Below are positions 62,766 to 64,000 of a stretch of DNA of 64,000 nt, in pieces. The notes below the pieces were generated by a model. It did no database searches. It saw nothing but the letters and a program-made list of their open reading frames with translations, and was not told where the DNA came from. The position numbers and the translations under genes were made by a program. The number at the start of each line of letters is the position of its first letter. Within the stretch, counting starts at the first letter, position 1. Origin of the DNA: Ignavibacteria bacterium (GTDB lineage: Bacteria; Bacteroidota; Ignavibacteria; OLB7); the NCBI GenBank assembly GCA_020635205.1, contig JACKAE010000001.1, positions 1,116,001-1,180,000 of the forward strand, written 5' to 3'.

Positions 62766-63758
62766 TTACCAGAACTCATACCGCAAGCCTACGTGTAGCC
62801 GAATATCCTCGTCTGCGCCCCCTGGTTCTCGACGTTGAGCTACTGGGAGGAGGGTTGATGCTTCCAGCTTAAACTGGTGGTAGACAATCTCTCCTCCCAG
62901 ATTTACCCAGAGTGTTTCCGAGCCTGACGTTGGGTCTGTAGTTCCAGCAAGGTTATCTTGTCCGGCAATCTCACTTCGCAACCCACCAATCCCAACTACT
63001 CCGAAGTTTGAAGGGTTGTTCCGATAGATGTCATGGTTCACCGTTGCAGTTGCTGAGAAGGATGGACCGATACGATCACCGTATGAGTTTGCACTATTTA
63101 CTTTTCCGTAAAGGTCAATTGCTGTGGTCCACTTATCGAGGGGAGTGGTCAACAAGATCTCTCCTGCTACCCCAACCGCACCCGAGCCGGGCTGAAGTCG
63201 ATTGTCGATCCGTTCTCCCTGCGAGTTGTGCAAGTTGTTTGTCCCAGTCGGAATAGTGACCCCTCCACCGAGAATCAATGTGGAAGGGGTCTGTTTGGAG
63301 AAAAGATTCTCGACAACGTAGTGACCCAACAGTGTTGCATCGCCGAGTCCTCGTGTAATTAAGGTTCCCGTAGAGGTTACCTGAGTTTCAACAAAGGGAA
63401 CAAGTGCGGTAACCATAACGGAGCGGGATAGATGATATCGCCATGAAAGTTCCAAGGTCTTGCGCCGCTCATACTCTTCAACTGTTAGCCCTTCGTCGTC
63501 AGCAGTTCCTCCTCCGTGCAGAATCTTCAGGAGATTCCCTCCCACAACTTTAGAACCAGGTGTTAGGCTCTCGCCACCAGGAATGTGCGATTGTTGGTAG
63601 AGGAGTGACAGCCCAATTCTGTTCATCCCGTTATAGTAGGGGTTAATCCCCATGATGCAGTTGCAAAAATCGCAACTCAACACGTTCCCTGAAGTCAGTA
63701 GCCAAAGTGTTGAGAGGAGAAGAGTCCCTCTCAGCCAGCGTTGTTGGATTATTGCCAT
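62766..63758 (-). CDS. Exported barrel-like protein
   Basis: A 330-residue protein with a signal peptide (about 1-28, ending GNVLS). The mature N terminus has a CDFCNC motif. The rest has alternating strands with aromatic residues typical of an outer-membrane barrel of the phenol-degradation/transporter type (LSWRYHLSRSVMVTALVPFV, ILGGGVTIPTG, LRYEFW at the very C terminus). Its start overlaps the end of the peroxidase gene by 10 nt, so the two are coupled. Confidence 0.72.
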   Translation of the reverse strand: MAIIQQRWLRGTLLLSTLWLLTSGNVLSCDFCNCIMGINPYYNGMNRIGLSLLYQQSHIPGGESLTPGSKVVGGNLLKILHGGGTADDEGLTVEEYERRKTLELSWRYHLSRSVMVTALVPFVETQVTSTGTLITRGLGDATLLGHYVVENLFSKQTPSTLILGGGVTIPTGTNNLHNSQGERIDNRLQPGSGAVGVAGEILLTTPLDKWTTAIDLYGKVNSANSYGDRIGPSFSATATVNHDIYRNNPSNFGVVGIGGLRSEIAGQDNLAGTTDPTSGSETLWVNLGGEIVYHQFKLEASTLLPVAQRREPGGADEDIRLHVGLRYEFW

Positions 63759-64000
63759 GGGTCACTCAAATCTTTTCGTGTTAGGAATTCTTCATCTGTC
63801 AGGGACTTTAGAAAGTTGAGGAGATCCAGCTGCTCTTCCTCGGTGAGGTTGAGAGGGCGAATCAGAGGATCGCTGTTCGAGTGCCCATCCCCTCCGTTGT
63901 TGTAGTGATCTATCACTTCCTCAAGACTTTGCAGGCGTCCATCGTGCATGTAGGGTGCGGTTACCTCAATGTTCCGAAGCGTGGGCGTTTTAAACTTCCC
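63749..64000 (-). CDS. Di-haem cytochrome c peroxidase/MauG family protein (C-terminal part)
   Basis: The reading frame continues past the window end, so only the last 83 residues are present: GKFKTPTLRNIEVTAPYMHDG, the conserved end of the second haem domain with the Met ligand, then EVIDHYNNGGDGH and LLNFLKSLTD. The full protein would be periplasmic or surface-exposed and reduce peroxide or modify a partner protein. It overlaps the next gene (barrel-like) by 10 nt. Confidence 0.88.
   Translation of the reverse strand, partial: GKFKTPTLRNIEVTAPYMHDGRLQSLEEVIDHYNNGGDGHSNSDPLIRPLNLTEEEQLDLLNFLKSLTDEEFLTRKDLSDPWQ

Overview
The window suggests a free-living heterotroph of the Bacteroidota/Chlorobiota (FCB) assemblage, possibly an Ignavibacteria- or Kapabacteria-like lineage. 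Three signals point there: six very large secreted proteins (about 760 to 1,625 residues) with C-terminal domains like those handled by the type IX secretion system (T9SS); OmpA-type and lipoprotein envelope genes; and at least one promoter of the Bacteroidota form TTG-N19-TAnnTTTG. The genus is not identifiable by eye. No rRNA, tRNA or CRISPR array was seen.

Layout. 0.1-1.3 kb: queuosine precursor genes queD and queC. 1.5-7.2 kb: a two-OmpA-domain outer-membrane protein and an AddB/RecB-like nuclease carrying a 15-nt tandem repeat in frame. 7.4-16.5 kb: a VOC protein, a sortilin-type propeller protein, a methylmalonyl-CoA mutase large subunit and a PKD-repeat surface protein. 16.8-18.1 kb: a nucleotide-binding oxidoreductase and a MarR regulator whose upstream regions share a near-identical 12-bp palindrome, the likely operator. 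18.1-21.5 kb: the most unusual locus, with an Lgt-fold membrane protein lacking two expected catalytic residues, overlapped by a radical SAM enzyme of the tetraether-synthase (Tes/MJ0619) type, then a truncated 34-residue ORF and three tandem paralogous 3-TM small membrane proteins.

21.7-25.2 kb is a tightly packed minus-strand run (thiamine pyrophosphokinase, DUF3891, DUF4230, FKBP lipoprotein, unknown lipoprotein). 25.3-30.1 kb: an ECF sigma factor, a 2'-5' RNA ligase-like protein, an intracellular subtilase with two CxxC knuckles and an aldonolactone-oxidase-like flavoprotein. 30.1-36.8 kb is accessory: a TPR-LuxR regulator, a small Cys-rich orphan, a STAND NTPase with kinesin-light-chain-like TPRs and two gene-poor gaps, one with four hairpins. 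36.8-41.7 kb is one 1,625-residue lamin-tail-domain protein with a 795-nt period. 41.8-44.2 kb is a PaeR7I/XhoI-type restriction-modification system.

44.2-54 kb: a UMF1-type transporter, wecB, an IS110-family element lying between the arms of a 17-bp inverted repeat (with a possible bridge-RNA region), an M3 oligoendopeptidase, a PepSY lipoprotein with a His/Cys-rich linker and an ABC1/UbiB kinase. 53.8-62.6 kb: three more giant secreted proteins, one joining a propeller to an alpha/beta-hydrolase domain that has lost its nucleophile. 62.8-64 kb: a barrel-like exported protein overlapping a di-haem peroxidase gene cut by the window end. Dispersed short repeats of four kinds recur between genes, especially convergent ones, and sometimes form gene ends or starts.
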